From the NCBI RefSeq assembly GCF_020544405.1, contig NZ_CP065410.1, forward strand, positions 5,394,001-5,458,000: a stretch of 64,000 nucleotides of DNA. Direction: 5' to 3'. The notes under the pieces were generated by a model that was not told where the DNA came from, made no database searches, and worked only from the letters and a program-made list of their open reading frames with translations. Within the stretch, counting starts at the first letter, position 1. The number at the start of each line of letters is the position of its first letter. This DNA comes from Pseudomonas sp. IAC-BECa141. GTDB taxonomy: Bacteria > Pseudomonadota > Gammaproteobacteria > Pseudomonadales > Pseudomonadaceae. Positions 21,083 to 30,427 of this stretch are shown here, one piece after another. A program made the position numbers and the translations under genes.

Positions 21083-22399
21083 ATGGGCCCATGGCTCGAT
21101 AGCGTGACCGGATGGCTGGCCGCCAACCCACAATGGCTGGCGGCCGCGGTGCTCATTGTGGCGTTTGTGGAATGTCTGGCGATTGCCGGACTGATCGTGC
21201 CCGGCACAGTGCTGCTGTTCGCCGTGGCAGTGCTGGCCGGCAGCGGTGCACTGTCGTTGAGCGAGACCCTGTTGCTGGGCTTTCTCGGCGGGATTCTCGG
21301 CGACGTGATTTCGTATTTCCTCGGCCGTCACTTCCACCAGAACATCCGGCGTCTGCCGGGCCTGCGCCATCACCCGGAATGGATGGCCGGCGCGGAAACC
21401 TATTTCCAGCGCTACGGCATCGCCAGCCTGTTGGTCGGGCGCTTCATCGGCCCGTTACGCCCGATGTTGCCGATGGTCGCCGGCATGTGCGACATGCCCT
21501 TCCCACGCTTCGCCGCCGTCAGTCTGCTGGCAGCAGCAGGCTGGAGCCTCGCGTACCTGTTGCCGGGCTGGGCCACCGGGGCGGCGATTCGCCTGCCCTT
21601 GCCGGAAGGTTTCTGGCTACAGGCCGGGATCGTCGCCGGCAGCATCGCCGTCATGGTCGGCCTGAGCGCCAACAGCAGCCTGCGCCGTCATCGCCGGGCG
21701 ACGATCTGGATCAGCAGCATGAGCCTGCTGATCCTGATCGGCCTGTTCATCGGCTACCCGTATCTGAGCGCCCTCGATCAGGGCGTCATGACCCTGGTGC
21801 AGGAACATCGCCGCCCGGCGCTGGATGAAGTGGCGGTGGTGTTCACCCTGATCGGTGAATTCCGCAACATGTTGCTGTTCAGCGCCCTGCTGACTGCGCT
21901 GCTGTTGCTGTGCCGTCAGTGGCGCCATGCCATTTTCGTGGGCGGCACCCTGCTCGTCACGGCCCTGGCCAACACCGGAACCAAACTGTTTTTCGCCCGG
22001 GTACGCCCGGAAGTACTGACCGATCCGCTTACCAGCTACAGCATGCCCAGCGGCCATGCGTCCGGCTCGTTCGCGCTGTTCCTGGCCCTGGCCGTACTCG
22101 CCGGACGCGGGCAACCGCCAAGGCTGCGACTGACCTGGCTGCTGATCGGCTGCATTCCGGCACTGGCGATTGCCCTGTCGCGGGTGTATCTGGGCGCCCA
22201 CTGGCCGACGGATGTGCTGGCCGGCGCCATGCTCGCAGCCTGCGTATGCGCCGCCGGGCTCTGGCTCAGTCAACGGCAAACGCCGCTCGGCGCCATGCCA
22301 CAAAAAGTCTGGTGGCTGGTGCTGCCGGCGCTGGTCGCCCTGTTCGGTTTCTTCGTGCTGCGACACTTGCCGCATACATTGCTGCGCTATTCGTACTAG
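21083..22399 (+). CDS. DedA-PAP2 fusion membrane protein
   Basis: A 438 aa polytopic inner-membrane protein joining two domains. The N-terminal half is a DedA/SNARE-associated domain (GLIVPGTVLLFAVAVLAGSG; FIGPLRPMLPMVAGM), a family linked to flipping of lipid carriers. The C-terminal half is a PAP2 phosphatase with KLFFARVRPE, the PSGHASGS motif and SRVYLGAHWPTDVLAG, which carry the catalytic His residues for removal of phosphate from lipid pyrophosphates. A role in undecaprenyl or phospholipid recycling is inferred. ATG at 21083 is preceded by GGAG; GTG at 21074 is rejected. Confidence 0.88.
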   Translation: MGPWLDSVTGWLAANPQWLAAAVLIVAFVECLAIAGLIVPGTVLLFAVAVLAGSGALSLSETLLLGFLGGILGDVISYFLGRHFHQNIRRLPGLRHHPEWMAGAETYFQRYGIASLLVGRFIGPLRPMLPMVAGMCDMPFPRFAAVSLLAAAGWSLAYLLPGWATGAAIRLPLPEGFWLQAGIVAGSIAVMVGLSANSSLRRHRRATIWISSMSLLILIGLFIGYPYLSALDQGVMTLVQEHRRPALDEVAVVFTLIGEFRNMLLFSALLTALLLLCRQWRHAIFVGGTLLVTALANTGTKLFFARVRPEVLTDPLTSYSMPSGHASGSFALFLALAVLAGRGQPPRLRLTWLLIGCIPALAIALSRVYLGAHWPTDVLAGAMLAACVCAAGLWLSQRQTPLGAMPQKVWWLVLPALVALFGFFVLRHLPHTLLRYSY

Positions 22400-22974
22400 G
22401 CAGCAGAAGAAACCGGCGAAGGGTTGATCCTCAGGATGAACGACACGTTTTCGGCGTCATACGCATTGTGGCCGGTGTCGTTCGGATTCTGATCGAGGAA
22501 GTACCGCAGACCTTGCTTCGTTGCATGTTGAAAAAGTCTTTTCTGTTTCTCGACACTGAACAACGCCACAGAAACAGGATTGGAAGGAAAGTCACCAAGG
22601 TCTTTCAACTTTCCCGCATAGGTCTCCACTTCGAAGTAACTGCCGACATCCTTGTCCAGAACAAGATGCCGGTTTTTCTGGTCCAGGCGTACCCGCCAAT
22701 CGAAATAACGACCGGCCGTCTTGACGTTGAGGGAGTAGCGCCCCCGAGATTCCGGTACAAACTCGAACAATAGCGGTTCGGCATCATCATGGTCCGCGAG
22801 TGTCACAATGCGTGATGCAACTTCATCACCCAGAGAAATTTCTGCTTCCAGTCGCTGCCCCGTGGTAATTCGCGAATACTTCAAACGACTTTCCATCACC
22901 TGATAATTAATAACCAGAGGAAGACCACCCGAAAAAAGATGCCCCGTAAACTTGATACTTTCCGAATCAGACAT
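22396..22974 (-). CDS. Hypothetical protein, 192 aa, next to toxin-like operon
   Basis: Not recognised. A soluble, beta-rich-looking acidic/basic protein without signal peptide or membrane helix, starting MSDSESIKFTGHLFSGG and ending DAENVSFILRI plus a Ser/Pro tail. Its start has a GAGAG site 9 bases upstream. It overlaps the end of the DedA-PAP2 gene by 4 bases on the opposite strand and lies head-to-head (through a further small gene) with the Mcf-like gene. AT-rich compared with neighbours. A role as an immunity protein or chaperone for the adjacent toxin-like genes is a guess from position only. Confidence 0.6.
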   Translation of the reverse strand: MSDSESIKFTGHLFSGGLPLVINYQVMESRLKYSRITTGQRLEAEISLGDEVASRIVTLADHDDAEPLLFEFVPESRGRYSLNVKTAGRYFDWRVRLDQKNRHLVLDKDVGSYFEVETYAGKLKDLGDFPSNPVSVALFSVEKQKRLFQHATKQGLRYFLDQNPNDTGHNAYDAENVSFILRINPSPVSSAA

Positions 22975-23021
22975 ATAGCAACTCTCTCACCATAAAAAGT
23001 AAATCAAATAACGTCAGCAAG

Positions 23022-23222
23022 TCATTTGACTGCGGTAGACATAGTGGCACTCAACACACTTTTGACACGCTTGCGCTTGCGCCGCTCAAGGATCATCGAA
23101 TCCGCGTAATAACCTGCATTCCTGATGATGGTATCGGTGTTCTGATCAACACCAGCGTGCTTGAAAATATACTTTCCGGCGATATCGTCCCAGAAGGCCC
23201 ACTCATCTTCGTAAATTGTCAT
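23022..23222 (-). CDS. Small hypothetical protein, 66 aa
   Basis: Starts MTIYEDEWAFWDDIAGKYIF behind a strong AAAGGAGA ribosome-binding site 5 bases from the ATG, which argues it is real. The N-terminus is acidic and aromatic; the C-terminus is very basic (ERRKRKRVKS). No family recognised. It points away from the toxin-like operon and is 47 bases upstream of the 192 aa gene, so both could be co-transcribed. Confidence 0.55.
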   Translation of the reverse strand: MTIYEDEWAFWDDIAGKYIFKHAGVDQNTDTIIRNAGYYADSMILERRKRKRVKSVLSATMSTAVK

Positions 23223-23373
23223 TTCGCTCTCCTTTGCGATCTACCCGCCCTGGCGGAAAAATCAAAAACTAGATGAATAGCGACTGACAAACAACCTGCA
23301 GCCACTTTCAACACAATACAAAAAACAACAACACAATCCGCAAAACATTAACAACTGAACAACACTGCACTTC

Positions 23374-23394
23374 ATGTCAGATTCTTTCTGACAT
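23374..23394 (+). promoter_or_regulatory. Palindrome upstream of the pore-forming gene
   Basis: ATGTCAG (23374-23380) and CTGACAT (23388-23394) form a perfect 7-bp inverted repeat with a 7-base centre, ending just before the putative ribosome-binding site of the large gene at 23409. It may be an operator or a leader RNA hairpin. It sits in a visibly AT-rich stretch (23223-23408) that otherwise holds only a doubtful short frame. Confidence 0.4.
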
Positions 23395-23408
23395 TTCACT
23401 GAAGAGCA

Positions 23409-26400
23409 TTGATCTTGGCCAAACCTTTCATATCCAGCACGGAAACTATTCTTACAGCCCAACTTACAATTTCCGACATTACTGATACTTCTCTTTCATC
23501 TCCCGAAGCCTCACTCAAAACATCGGGAAAATCCCCCACCCTGCGAGACGTGGACCAGCTGTTCGGACCACTGCGTTTTGGTGAAATAACGGCCAGTCGC
23601 CAGACACTGGCGTCCTTGGGAGCGCAGATCAACGGCCACGCCATCAGCGCGGCCAACACCTACTTCCCCGCGCCTGACCAGTCCTTTACCGACGGACTGG
23701 CTTTTGACCCGTTACGGGTTGAGCAGCGAATCAGATCGGTCGACAGCCAGGAGCGCCAGCACGTACCGGAGCTGCTCTATGAAATCGTCACGCAGCGCTC
23801 ACCCGATGCCCCACCGCTGATGCGCGAAATGCCAGCGGGCGATGCAGCAGATCCGATGAACCGGATCAATCGATTGCTGACCGCCACCCAGCGCCTGGAC
23901 ATCCGCCGAAGCCCGTTGACGGAAAACCTGCCGACCTGGATCGACAAAGGCAAAAGTCGCGGAATGACCGGCATGGGCGTCGGAATGCAGGCTTACGGAC
24001 TGTACAGCGCTTACATGGGTGCCCTTGAGGCAGTCAAAAAAGGAGAGATGGGTGAGTTTTGGCTCAATGTCGGCGGCGGCGTGTCAGAAATTCTCTCCCT
24101 TGGAGTCGAATACGCACTTGGCAAAAGCGGCGAAAAAATGATCCGCCTTGGCTATGAGACATTCGAGAAATTCGCCAAGACCTCCACAGGCAAGTGGCTC
24201 AGCCGCGGGGCGGGGCTGATCGCCAGCGCGATCACACTGCCCTTCGATATCTATACCGCCATCAAGTCGTTCAACGATGCCGCCAAGGCCAAAGGCAAGG
24301 AGGCACAGGATCTTTACGTCGCCGGCGGGTTGAGCGTGTTCAGTGGCGCGTTGTCGCTCGCTCTTGGCTGCGCAGCACTGATGGGCTTCCAGGCTGCCGG
24401 CCCGGTGGGAATCGCCGCAGCCGCATTGATGATTGTCGGCGCCAGAGTCTATGGCGCCGCCAGGATGGTCGACGACATCGACGACTACATCGAACTGACC
24501 GTGAACGAGCGCTGGCGCGCCGGCTGGTTCGCATTCACCGGCCAGCAGCAGGATCAGGCGATGATGGATCGCTACCTGATCGCCAAGACCACCAGCGACT
24601 ACGCCAAAGCCCTGAAAACACGCAGTCTCAGCTGGCTCGACAATGAGTTGAAGGAGAGTGTCGATGCCATCGTCGATGGCCGCTACGAAGTCAAGCTGCA
24701 ACCCACCCGCGTCTATCGCTACCAGTGGGACACCAGCAAGGGCGAAGCGCCCTACAAGATCGAGAACCTGCCGGTTACTCAGGAAATCGACGACACCTAC
24801 GACGCAAGGAAAGGACTGCCGGTCGCTGACAATCTCATCACCAAGGGCGTCATCCATCCTGACAAAGGTGTTTTCTGGAGTTTGGGCGGTGGTCACGACA
24901 CGGTGCAGGGCGTGAAGGACAAGCCGAACTTTTTCAGTTACTCCACCGGCAGAAAAGCCCTGAGCGGCGGCGACAAGAATGACTCGTTTCTTTTTCAGTC
25001 GGCATCGGAAAATCTTTCAAGCGATCCGATCAGAGCCAGCGAATTGTCGGGTGGTGAGGGCATCGACCTGCTGTGGCTTCAAGGCAAGCACCGACACGAA
25101 GACCATGTAGCAGAGCCACCACGGCACAAGGGCTATGACGTCGACCTGAAAAACGGCACGCTGTCCCTGCTGCCCATGAACCCGGCGCAAGAACCCGTAC
25201 TGCACTCGACACTCAGCTCCATCGAAAAAGTCGAGACCCTTGCCGGCGCGATCAATCGCGTGACGGGCTCCGATCAGGCCGACACCATCGCTGCCAACGG
25301 CAATGATCACATCGAAGCCGGCGCCGGGGACGACCTTGTTTCCGTGCGCGGTCTGCGTGCGGTCGTCGATGGAGGCAGCGGCAACGACGTCTACTATCTG
25401 GACCCGAGCAGTCTCAAGGTATCCATACGCGAAGACGGCAAGGAACCGAGCAACGTTTATCTGGGCGTGACTCTTGAAGCCATCCAGCGCTGGTTCATCC
25501 GCGATGAAAGCATGGTCATCGAATCACTGCGCGCCGATGATTTCCGAACGCCCCTGCGTGAGCTGACATGCGAGGCGGTCTACCGGAACCTCGACGGCAA
25601 ACGCGCGTTGCAAAATGACAAATGGGTGTTCATCACTCAGGACGGCTACCACCTGCAGCCGATCTGGCCAGAGATGATAGAGGAGTCGGGCGATCTGCCC
25701 CTGAGCGTCGTCATCCTCAGCGCCGGCACCGCCAAAGCCTCGCCGGTACAGGTCAACGATCGCCCTTATCGCCTTTCGGACAAACCGCTCTCGAACTACT
25801 TCGTCAGCCGCCAGAGCCGACACACCATTCTGATGGCGCCACAGAATGACAAACCCGCCCACAGTACGTTGTATGTCGACTACGACAGCACTGAAATCAA
25901 CGAAGTCCGCGCCATCTATACGGTTACAAAAACGACGCACGGAGCCTTCACGTTTCTTTCCTATACAAACATGCACTTCGACCTCACGTTCAAACAGGGC
26001 GGCGGCATGCTTTCACTGCACGGAGCCGTCAGAGAAAGTCCCGGCCGCAAAACCGACAGAGGCGCCGGGATCATGGCCTCCGGCTGGCAACTGAACCATT
26101 CTCTGACGCTGGTCATGCGTGACAGCACGTCCTATCGGCTCGACTACCCCTACAACTCATACTTCAATGACGCCCGCCATCCTGGCTATACCAGCGTGCA
26201 AAGCCCGACCTCCTTGCGTGAACGAGCGGGCCGCTACATTTTCGTCAGGCCCTCGGTCGAAAAGCGCCAGCTGAAGACAACCGCGCAACGGGTCGAATTC
26301 AGGAATGCCGAGCACAACGCAACGTACTGGCTGGAGGGACGCTCCTCCACCTACGAGTTGTTGCCTGCCAGCCATACCTCCATTCGCCTGTCGACAGCGC

Positions 26401-26864
26401 AAGCGGATGCCCGCGTCACGGGGTCTTCCACCTGGCACATTCACACGCAACATCTTCAGGAACAGATCAACCGACGCGACCTTGTCATCAAGGACAATCT
26501 GCTGAAGATCGGCAGCATTCAGTTTCATCTGCCGGACAGCAACGATCCGACACTGCCAATTGAAACCATCGAGGTCATGATTTCTTCCGGCAACTGTTAT
26601 CGCGTCAATGCCTTGTTCGAGCTGATTGGTCTGTATGCCGTCGACGCCCGGAGCTATCCGTCGATTGAAGCGATTGCCCGGGATATTCAGGATCATCACC
26701 AACGTGACGAACTTGAAACCATTCAGGTAAAGGTCCGCAACATTCGCCTGCTCGACACGTCTCCCGGCAAGATTATCTACAACCCCGAAACCCGCATCTG
26801 GAGTACAGAAGAAGCTCCATCGCGCTCGATTCCGATCGGGCATCTGATTATTGTCAAGGAATGA
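23409..26864 (+). CDS. Mcf/FitD-like TcdA/TcdB pore-forming domain protein with RTX-like motifs
   Basis: About 1150 aa. There is no ATG near the start: TTG at 23409 or TTG at 23415; the latter sits 8 bases from GAAGAG. Residues about 186-205, 263-290 and 303-352 are hydrophobic helices separated by Gly/Ala-rich turns (GLIASAITLPFDIYTAIKSF; AAGPVGIAAAALMIVGARVY; MVDDIDDYIELTVNERWRAG), which I recognise as the translocation or pore-forming region of the insecticidal Mcf/FitD toxins and large clostridial toxins. Residues about 516-665 contain degenerate RTX-like repeats (GGDKNDSFLF, GAGDDLVSV, GGSGNDVYYLD). The C-terminal 480 residues are unrecognised and beta-rich. It is far shorter than FitD or Mcf1 (about 3000 aa) and lacks their large N-terminus. 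It is followed at 4 bases by the ART-like gene. Confidence 0.75.
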   Translation: MILAKPFISSTETILTAQLTISDITDTSLSSPEASLKTSGKSPTLRDVDQLFGPLRFGEITASRQTLASLGAQINGHAISAANTYFPAPDQSFTDGLAFDPLRVEQRIRSVDSQERQHVPELLYEIVTQRSPDAPPLMREMPAGDAADPMNRINRLLTATQRLDIRRSPLTENLPTWIDKGKSRGMTGMGVGMQAYGLYSAYMGALEAVKKGEMGEFWLNVGGGVSEILSLGVEYALGKSGEKMIRLGYETFEKFAKTSTGKWLSRGAGLIASAITLPFDIYTAIKSFNDAAKAKGKEAQDLYVAGGLSVFSGALSLALGCAALMGFQAAGPVGIAAAALMIVGARVYGAARMVDDIDDYIELTVNERWRAGWFAFTGQQQDQAMMDRYLIAKTTSDYAKALKTRSLSWLDNELKESVDAIVDGRYEVKLQPTRVYRYQWDTSKGEAPYKIENLPVTQEIDDTYDARKGLPVADNLITKGVIHPDKGVFWSLGGGHDTVQGVKDKPNFFSYSTGRKALSGGDKNDSFLFQSASENLSSDPIRASELSGGEGIDLLWLQGKHRHEDHVAEPPRHKGYDVDLKNGTLSLLPMNPAQEPVLHSTLSSIEKVETLAGAINRVTGSDQADTIAANGNDHIEAGAGDDLVSVRGLRAVVDGGSGNDVYYLDPSSLKVSIREDGKEPSNVYLGVTLEAIQRWFIRDESMVIESLRADDFRTPLRELTCEAVYRNLDGKRALQNDKWVFITQDGYHLQPIWPEMIEESGDLPLSVVILSAGTAKASPVQVNDRPYRLSDKPLSNYFVSRQSRHTILMAPQNDKPAHSTLYVDYDSTEINEVRAIYTVTKTTHGAFTFLSYTNMHFDLTFKQGGGMLSLHGAVRESPGRKTDRGAGIMASGWQLNHSLTLVMRDSTSYRLDYPYNSYFNDARHPGYTSVQSPTSLRERAGRYIFVRPSVEKRQLKTTAQRVEFRNAEHNATYWLEGRSSTYELLPASHTSIRLSTAQADARVTGSSTWHIHTQHLQEQINRRDLVIKDNLLKIGSIQFHLPDSNDPTLPIETIEVMISSGNCYRVNALFELIGLYAVDARSYPSIEAIARDIQDHHQRDELETIQVKVRNIRLLDTSPGKIIYNPETRIWSTEEAPSRSIPIGHLIIVKE

Positions 26865-26868
26865 CACC

Positions 26869-28542
26869 ATGCGACCAAAATCACCCTCCTCGTCCACTCC
26901 GCCACGCGTCAACACGTCCTCGGACCCGGACACTCAAGCGCCCCGATTGCGAACGCCGGCACCAGAATTGCACCCGCCACATTCATCGTCCAACCCGGCC
27001 GTTTCACGAAACATCAACCCGGCAAACACGCCTTCAGGTCCGGCAATACCCGAACCACCCCGGATCGACATCTCGGATTTATCGGACCTTTCGCGAGCAA
27101 CGGCGAGCGGACTGAGCAGTTACCTGTTGAAACCGGCAATGCTGCGTAACATGCAGCCTGCCAACGAAGAAGGCCTGCGCTACATCGTCGGCCGTAAATT
27201 CGTCGATGTGAAAGACAGCGGAACGGTGTATGTGGAGTTCGACACGGACCTGAACACTTACCGGGCCATGGATCTGTACAAAAAGCTTGCGCCCGGTCCG
27301 GCCCTCTACAGAAACGCCGGGGAATCGACCTGGAGCCCGTCCAGTCCGCTGGCGCGACCGCATGCGGCAGACACTGCCGGCGATCCGGGAGCAACGCGTA
27401 AACAATCTTCTCCCGAACCTCTGCCGGCACAGTGGAGGGCAGCCACCGCTGAATTGCTGAATGGACATTTCATGCGGCTGCATCCACAGATGACTCACGG
27501 AGAAAGAGTCATGCTGCTACGTACCTATAATCTTTCACCGCTGCAGCACGTAAGGTTGCGCGACGACCTGAATGCCAATCCGCTAAAGGTTCCCGCCTGG
27601 GCGGAAAGTCACAAGCTGCGATCTCTGGATAGCAATGACCCGACCCGCTTCGACGAACTCCATCGGGAAATCGAACCGCTGCTCCTGCCCTTGAGAAACG
27701 GCAAGCTCGCACTTTACGATCTGTACGATTTCGATGAAAGTGTCAGCCGCCAGTTTCTCGACGCATTCCTTGGCAAGCTGGGCTATTTACGCAACATCAA
27801 TGACAGTCTGTATCGCACGGATATCCCTGCGCTGTTCCGGGCTGACGAGCGTACGCCCTTCGAGTTCTACAACGATGGCCGGATGCTGCCCCGTCTGAAG
27901 CACCCTCGTGGCGCAACGACGGAAAAACCGATCAGCGCCACGGTCAGCCTCAAGCTGGTCAAGGGATACGCCGGCCGGGGAACCGAATCTCCCGATCCGG
28001 AGTACCTGCGCTACAACAGTCAGAGAAACAAATACCCCGGCAAAAAACCTGGCGAGCCGGATGTGGAATCGGGTGAGTCGGACAACGAATGGTCCGACGT
28101 CTCGGATATGGATCTGGATGACGAGCGGAACTACGCAACAATCCGGCACAACCAGCAATTCGTCTTTGCCTATATCCTCGACACTCGGAGGATGGAAGTC
28201 GTACTGCGAGAAGAAAATCACTTCCTCAATGACGCAGCAACGAGGAAAGGCACCTGGTTTCCCGATGACGAACTTGAAGCACTGATATCGACTTCGAAGC
28301 GGGGTATCGATTCGCAGCGCCTGTGGCTGCTCGATTCAACGTTCACTCGGGCAGCGAAGGTCGATGACATTGGCGAGCAGGCAGAATTCGGCAACTCCAT
28401 TGAAGAGCGCACCCACAGTGGGGCATTCAACCGGCATGAGTATGACGCCCTGATCGACAAGGTTGCCCGTGCAGGCAAACCGATATTGATACTGGATCAG
28501 GGCAAGGAGTGGTTCGCCAACGACATCGTCTGGCCCGAATAA
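26869..28542 (+). CDS. Candidate ADP-ribosyltransferase effector (cholera-toxin-like C-terminal domain)
   Basis: 557 aa, start ATG 26869 with AAGGA 8 bases upstream, 4 bases after the previous stop. Residues 1-70 are Pro/Ser/Thr-rich and look disordered. Residues about 104-156 form a module (YIVGRKFVDV ... YRAMDLYKKLAPGPALYR) shared with the protein at 33624. Residues 313-557 resemble cholera/heat-labile toxin A: LFRADERTPFEF with Arg324 (toxin: LYRADSRPPDEI), then GRMLPR, ISATVSLK with Ser356 in place of VSTSISLR, and DDELEALIS with Glu468/Glu470 (toxin: DEQEVSAL). The R-S-ExE set of arginine-type ARTs thus appears complete. An acidic insert (about 398-420) separates the motifs. No signal peptide. 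The ART call is inference from motif order and spacing. Confidence 0.65.
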   Translation: MRPKSPSSSTPPRVNTSSDPDTQAPRLRTPAPELHPPHSSSNPAVSRNINPANTPSGPAIPEPPRIDISDLSDLSRATASGLSSYLLKPAMLRNMQPANEEGLRYIVGRKFVDVKDSGTVYVEFDTDLNTYRAMDLYKKLAPGPALYRNAGESTWSPSSPLARPHAADTAGDPGATRKQSSPEPLPAQWRAATAELLNGHFMRLHPQMTHGERVMLLRTYNLSPLQHVRLRDDLNANPLKVPAWAESHKLRSLDSNDPTRFDELHREIEPLLLPLRNGKLALYDLYDFDESVSRQFLDAFLGKLGYLRNINDSLYRTDIPALFRADERTPFEFYNDGRMLPRLKHPRGATTEKPISATVSLKLVKGYAGRGTESPDPEYLRYNSQRNKYPGKKPGEPDVESGESDNEWSDVSDMDLDDERNYATIRHNQQFVFAYILDTRRMEVVLREENHFLNDAATRKGTWFPDDELEALISTSKRGIDSQRLWLLDSTFTRAAKVDDIGEQAEFGNSIEERTHSGAFNRHEYDALIDKVARAGKPILILDQGKEWFANDIVWPE

Positions 28543-28554
28543 CCGGGCCGAGTC

Positions 28555-29151
28555 TCAAGCGAACAACTCGCCCTGCAACTCGTCGAGCAGCGCCTGGATC
28601 GCATCCAGTCGCTGCTGCGGGTTGTCGAGTTGCAGCAGGTCGATCTTGTCTTCCTCGGCGAAGGGCAGCAGATAGGCCAACTGATTGGCCAGCGACTGCT
28701 GCCCCGCCGCTTCGATGCCCATGTTCAGCGCCTCGACCATCGGGTGTTCGGCCAGGGCCTTGAGCAGCGCCACCAGATCGGCGTCTTCATCCTGCAACGG
28801 TTGCTCGGGCTCTTCGTCAAGCCACTCGACCTCGGCGACGATCAACTGATCGCGCTGGACTTCGGTGCGCTGCACGCTGAAGCGCCGTCCGCCCTGCACC
28901 CGGATGCCCAGCAGTCCGTTGTCCTGCTGCTGGAAATCGGTAATTCGCGCTTCGCAGCCGACCATGGCGAAACCTTCCGGCGCGACGCCGACTTCGCTAC
29001 CTTCAAGGATGCACACCACACCGAACCCGCCGCCCTGTTTCATGCAGCGGCCGATCATGTCCAGATAGCGTGCCTCGAAGATCTGCAAATCCAGATTGCA
29101 GCCGGGAAACAGCACCGTGTTCAGCGGAAAAAGCGGCAGACTCATAGACAT
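28555..29151 (-). CDS. LON substrate-binding domain protein
   Basis: A 198 aa protein consisting of the N-terminal substrate-binding domain of Lon protease without the AAA or protease parts: LPLFPLNTVLFPGCNLDLQIFEARYLDM, then GFGVVCILEGSEVG. Such stand-alone LON-domain proteins are common in Pseudomonas; the role is unproven. Ends 12 bases after the stop of the convergent ART gene, marking the right edge of the accessory region. Confidence 0.92.
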   Translation of the reverse strand: MSMSLPLFPLNTVLFPGCNLDLQIFEARYLDMIGRCMKQGGGFGVVCILEGSEVGVAPEGFAMVGCEARITDFQQQDNGLLGIRVQGGRRFSVQRTEVQRDQLIVAEVEWLDEEPEQPLQDEDADLVALLKALAEHPMVEALNMGIEAAGQQSLANQLAYLLPFAEEDKIDLLQLDNPQQRLDAIQALLDELQGELFA

Positions 29152-29155
29152 TTCC

Positions 29156-29872
29156 TTACACCACCATCGACACCGCCAACGGCAGAAACACCGCCGTGGC
29201 CACGCCCATCAGACTCATCGCCAGCGCCGCGAAGGCGCCGCACTCATCGCTTTCCTGCAACGCCACCGAGGTGCCGACCGCATGTGCCGTCATGCCCAGC
29301 GCCATGCCGCGTGCCTCGGGGCTGTGCACGCCCAGGCGAGTCAGCAGCGCCGGACCGAAGATCGCGCCGATGACCCCGGTGATCAACACAAATACCGCCG
29401 CCAGTGCCGCGACACCGCCGATCTGCTCAGCCACCAGCATGGCGATCGGCGAGGTCACCGATTTGGGTGCCATGGTCATCAGGATCATGTGATCGGCACC
29501 GAACCACCAGCCCAGCGCCACGCCCATGCCCGTGGCGACCACGCCGCCTATCACCAGCGTAGTAAAAATCGGCCAGAACAATTGGCGGATGCGCCGCAGA
29601 TTCAGATACAGCGGCACCGCCAGCGCGACGGTTGCCGGGCCCAGCAGAATACTGAGGATTTCCGTGCTCTTGCGGTACTCGGCGTAAGTCAGACCGCAAC
29701 CAACCAGTACGCCAATCACCAACAGCATCGAGACCAGCACCGGTTGCAGAAAGATCCAGCGGGTTTTCTCGAACGCCGCCAGCACCAGTTGATAAGCGCC
29801 CAGGGTGATGCCGATGCCGAACAGCGGGTGGTGAATCACCGACGCCCAGGCCCCTTGCCAGTCGAACAGCAT
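29156..29872 (-). CDS. lrgB: LrgB-family membrane protein
   Basis: 238 aa, about seven hydrophobic segments, with the LrgB signatures ALLGPATVALAVPLY and PKSVTSPIAM. LrgAB/CidAB proteins influence murein hydrolase release, and plant and Bacillus relatives transport glycolate or pyruvate. Its ATG shares one base with the lrgA stop (TGATG), and the ribosome-binding site lies inside the end of lrgA, so the two are coupled. Confidence 0.93.
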   Translation of the reverse strand: MLFDWQGAWASVIHHPLFGIGITLGAYQLVLAAFEKTRWIFLQPVLVSMLLVIGVLVGCGLTYAEYRKSTEILSILLGPATVALAVPLYLNLRRIRQLFWPIFTTLVIGGVVATGMGVALGWWFGADHMILMTMAPKSVTSPIAMLVAEQIGGVAALAAVFVLITGVIGAIFGPALLTRLGVHSPEARGMALGMTAHAVGTSVALQESDECGAFAALAMSLMGVATAVFLPLAVSMVV

Positions 29873-30234
29873 CAGGATTCCTCCGAATGCGGCGCATGAC
29901 GCTTGACCAGGCGCTGCATCAGCACGCCAGCAAAGGCCATCGACAGAATCAGCGAGACCACCAGCGCCCCGACGATGGCCCAGAAATCCGCGGCAATCGC
30001 CGTGGCATACACCATCACGCCCACCGCTGGCGGCACCAGCAGCAATGGCAGATAACGCAACAGACTGCCGGCGGCAAGATTCAGCGGTTCGCCGACCTCA
30101 CCGCGCACGATCAGGAATACCAGCAACAGCAAAAGGCCGATGATCGGCCCCGGCAGCACCGGCAACAGCAAATGATTGAGAGCCGTGCCGAGCAATTGAA
30201 ACAGCACCAGCCACGTCAGGCCGCGTAGCAACAT
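29872..30234 (-). CDS. lrgA: LrgA/CidA-family membrane protein
   Basis: 120 aa with four membrane helices and the family segment LPGPIIGLLLLLVFLI; holin-like partner of LrgB. Starts MLLRGLTWLVLFQLLGTALN. A pair with the following lrgB in one operon; what it exports or how it is regulated cannot be read from the sequence. Confidence 0.92.
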   Translation of the reverse strand: MLLRGLTWLVLFQLLGTALNHLLLPVLPGPIIGLLLLLVFLIVRGEVGEPLNLAAGSLLRYLPLLLVPPAVGVMVYATAIAADFWAIVGALVVSLILSMAFAGVLMQRLVKRHAPHSEES

Positions 30235-30427
30235 CCGTCATCTCCGTCTTACTTTCCAACCTGCAAGTCGTCGGCATTATAAGCACGCCTGCGCTATGGA
30301 TCGGCATTCGCCAAAAGCATGGTCGGTTGACCTGAGCAAATTGCCATGATGATCTACAGTGGTTCGCAGGGCGGTCAAATCCCCCACCTGAAAAACTATA
30401 AAACCGATGAACCCAAGGAGAGTCTCA

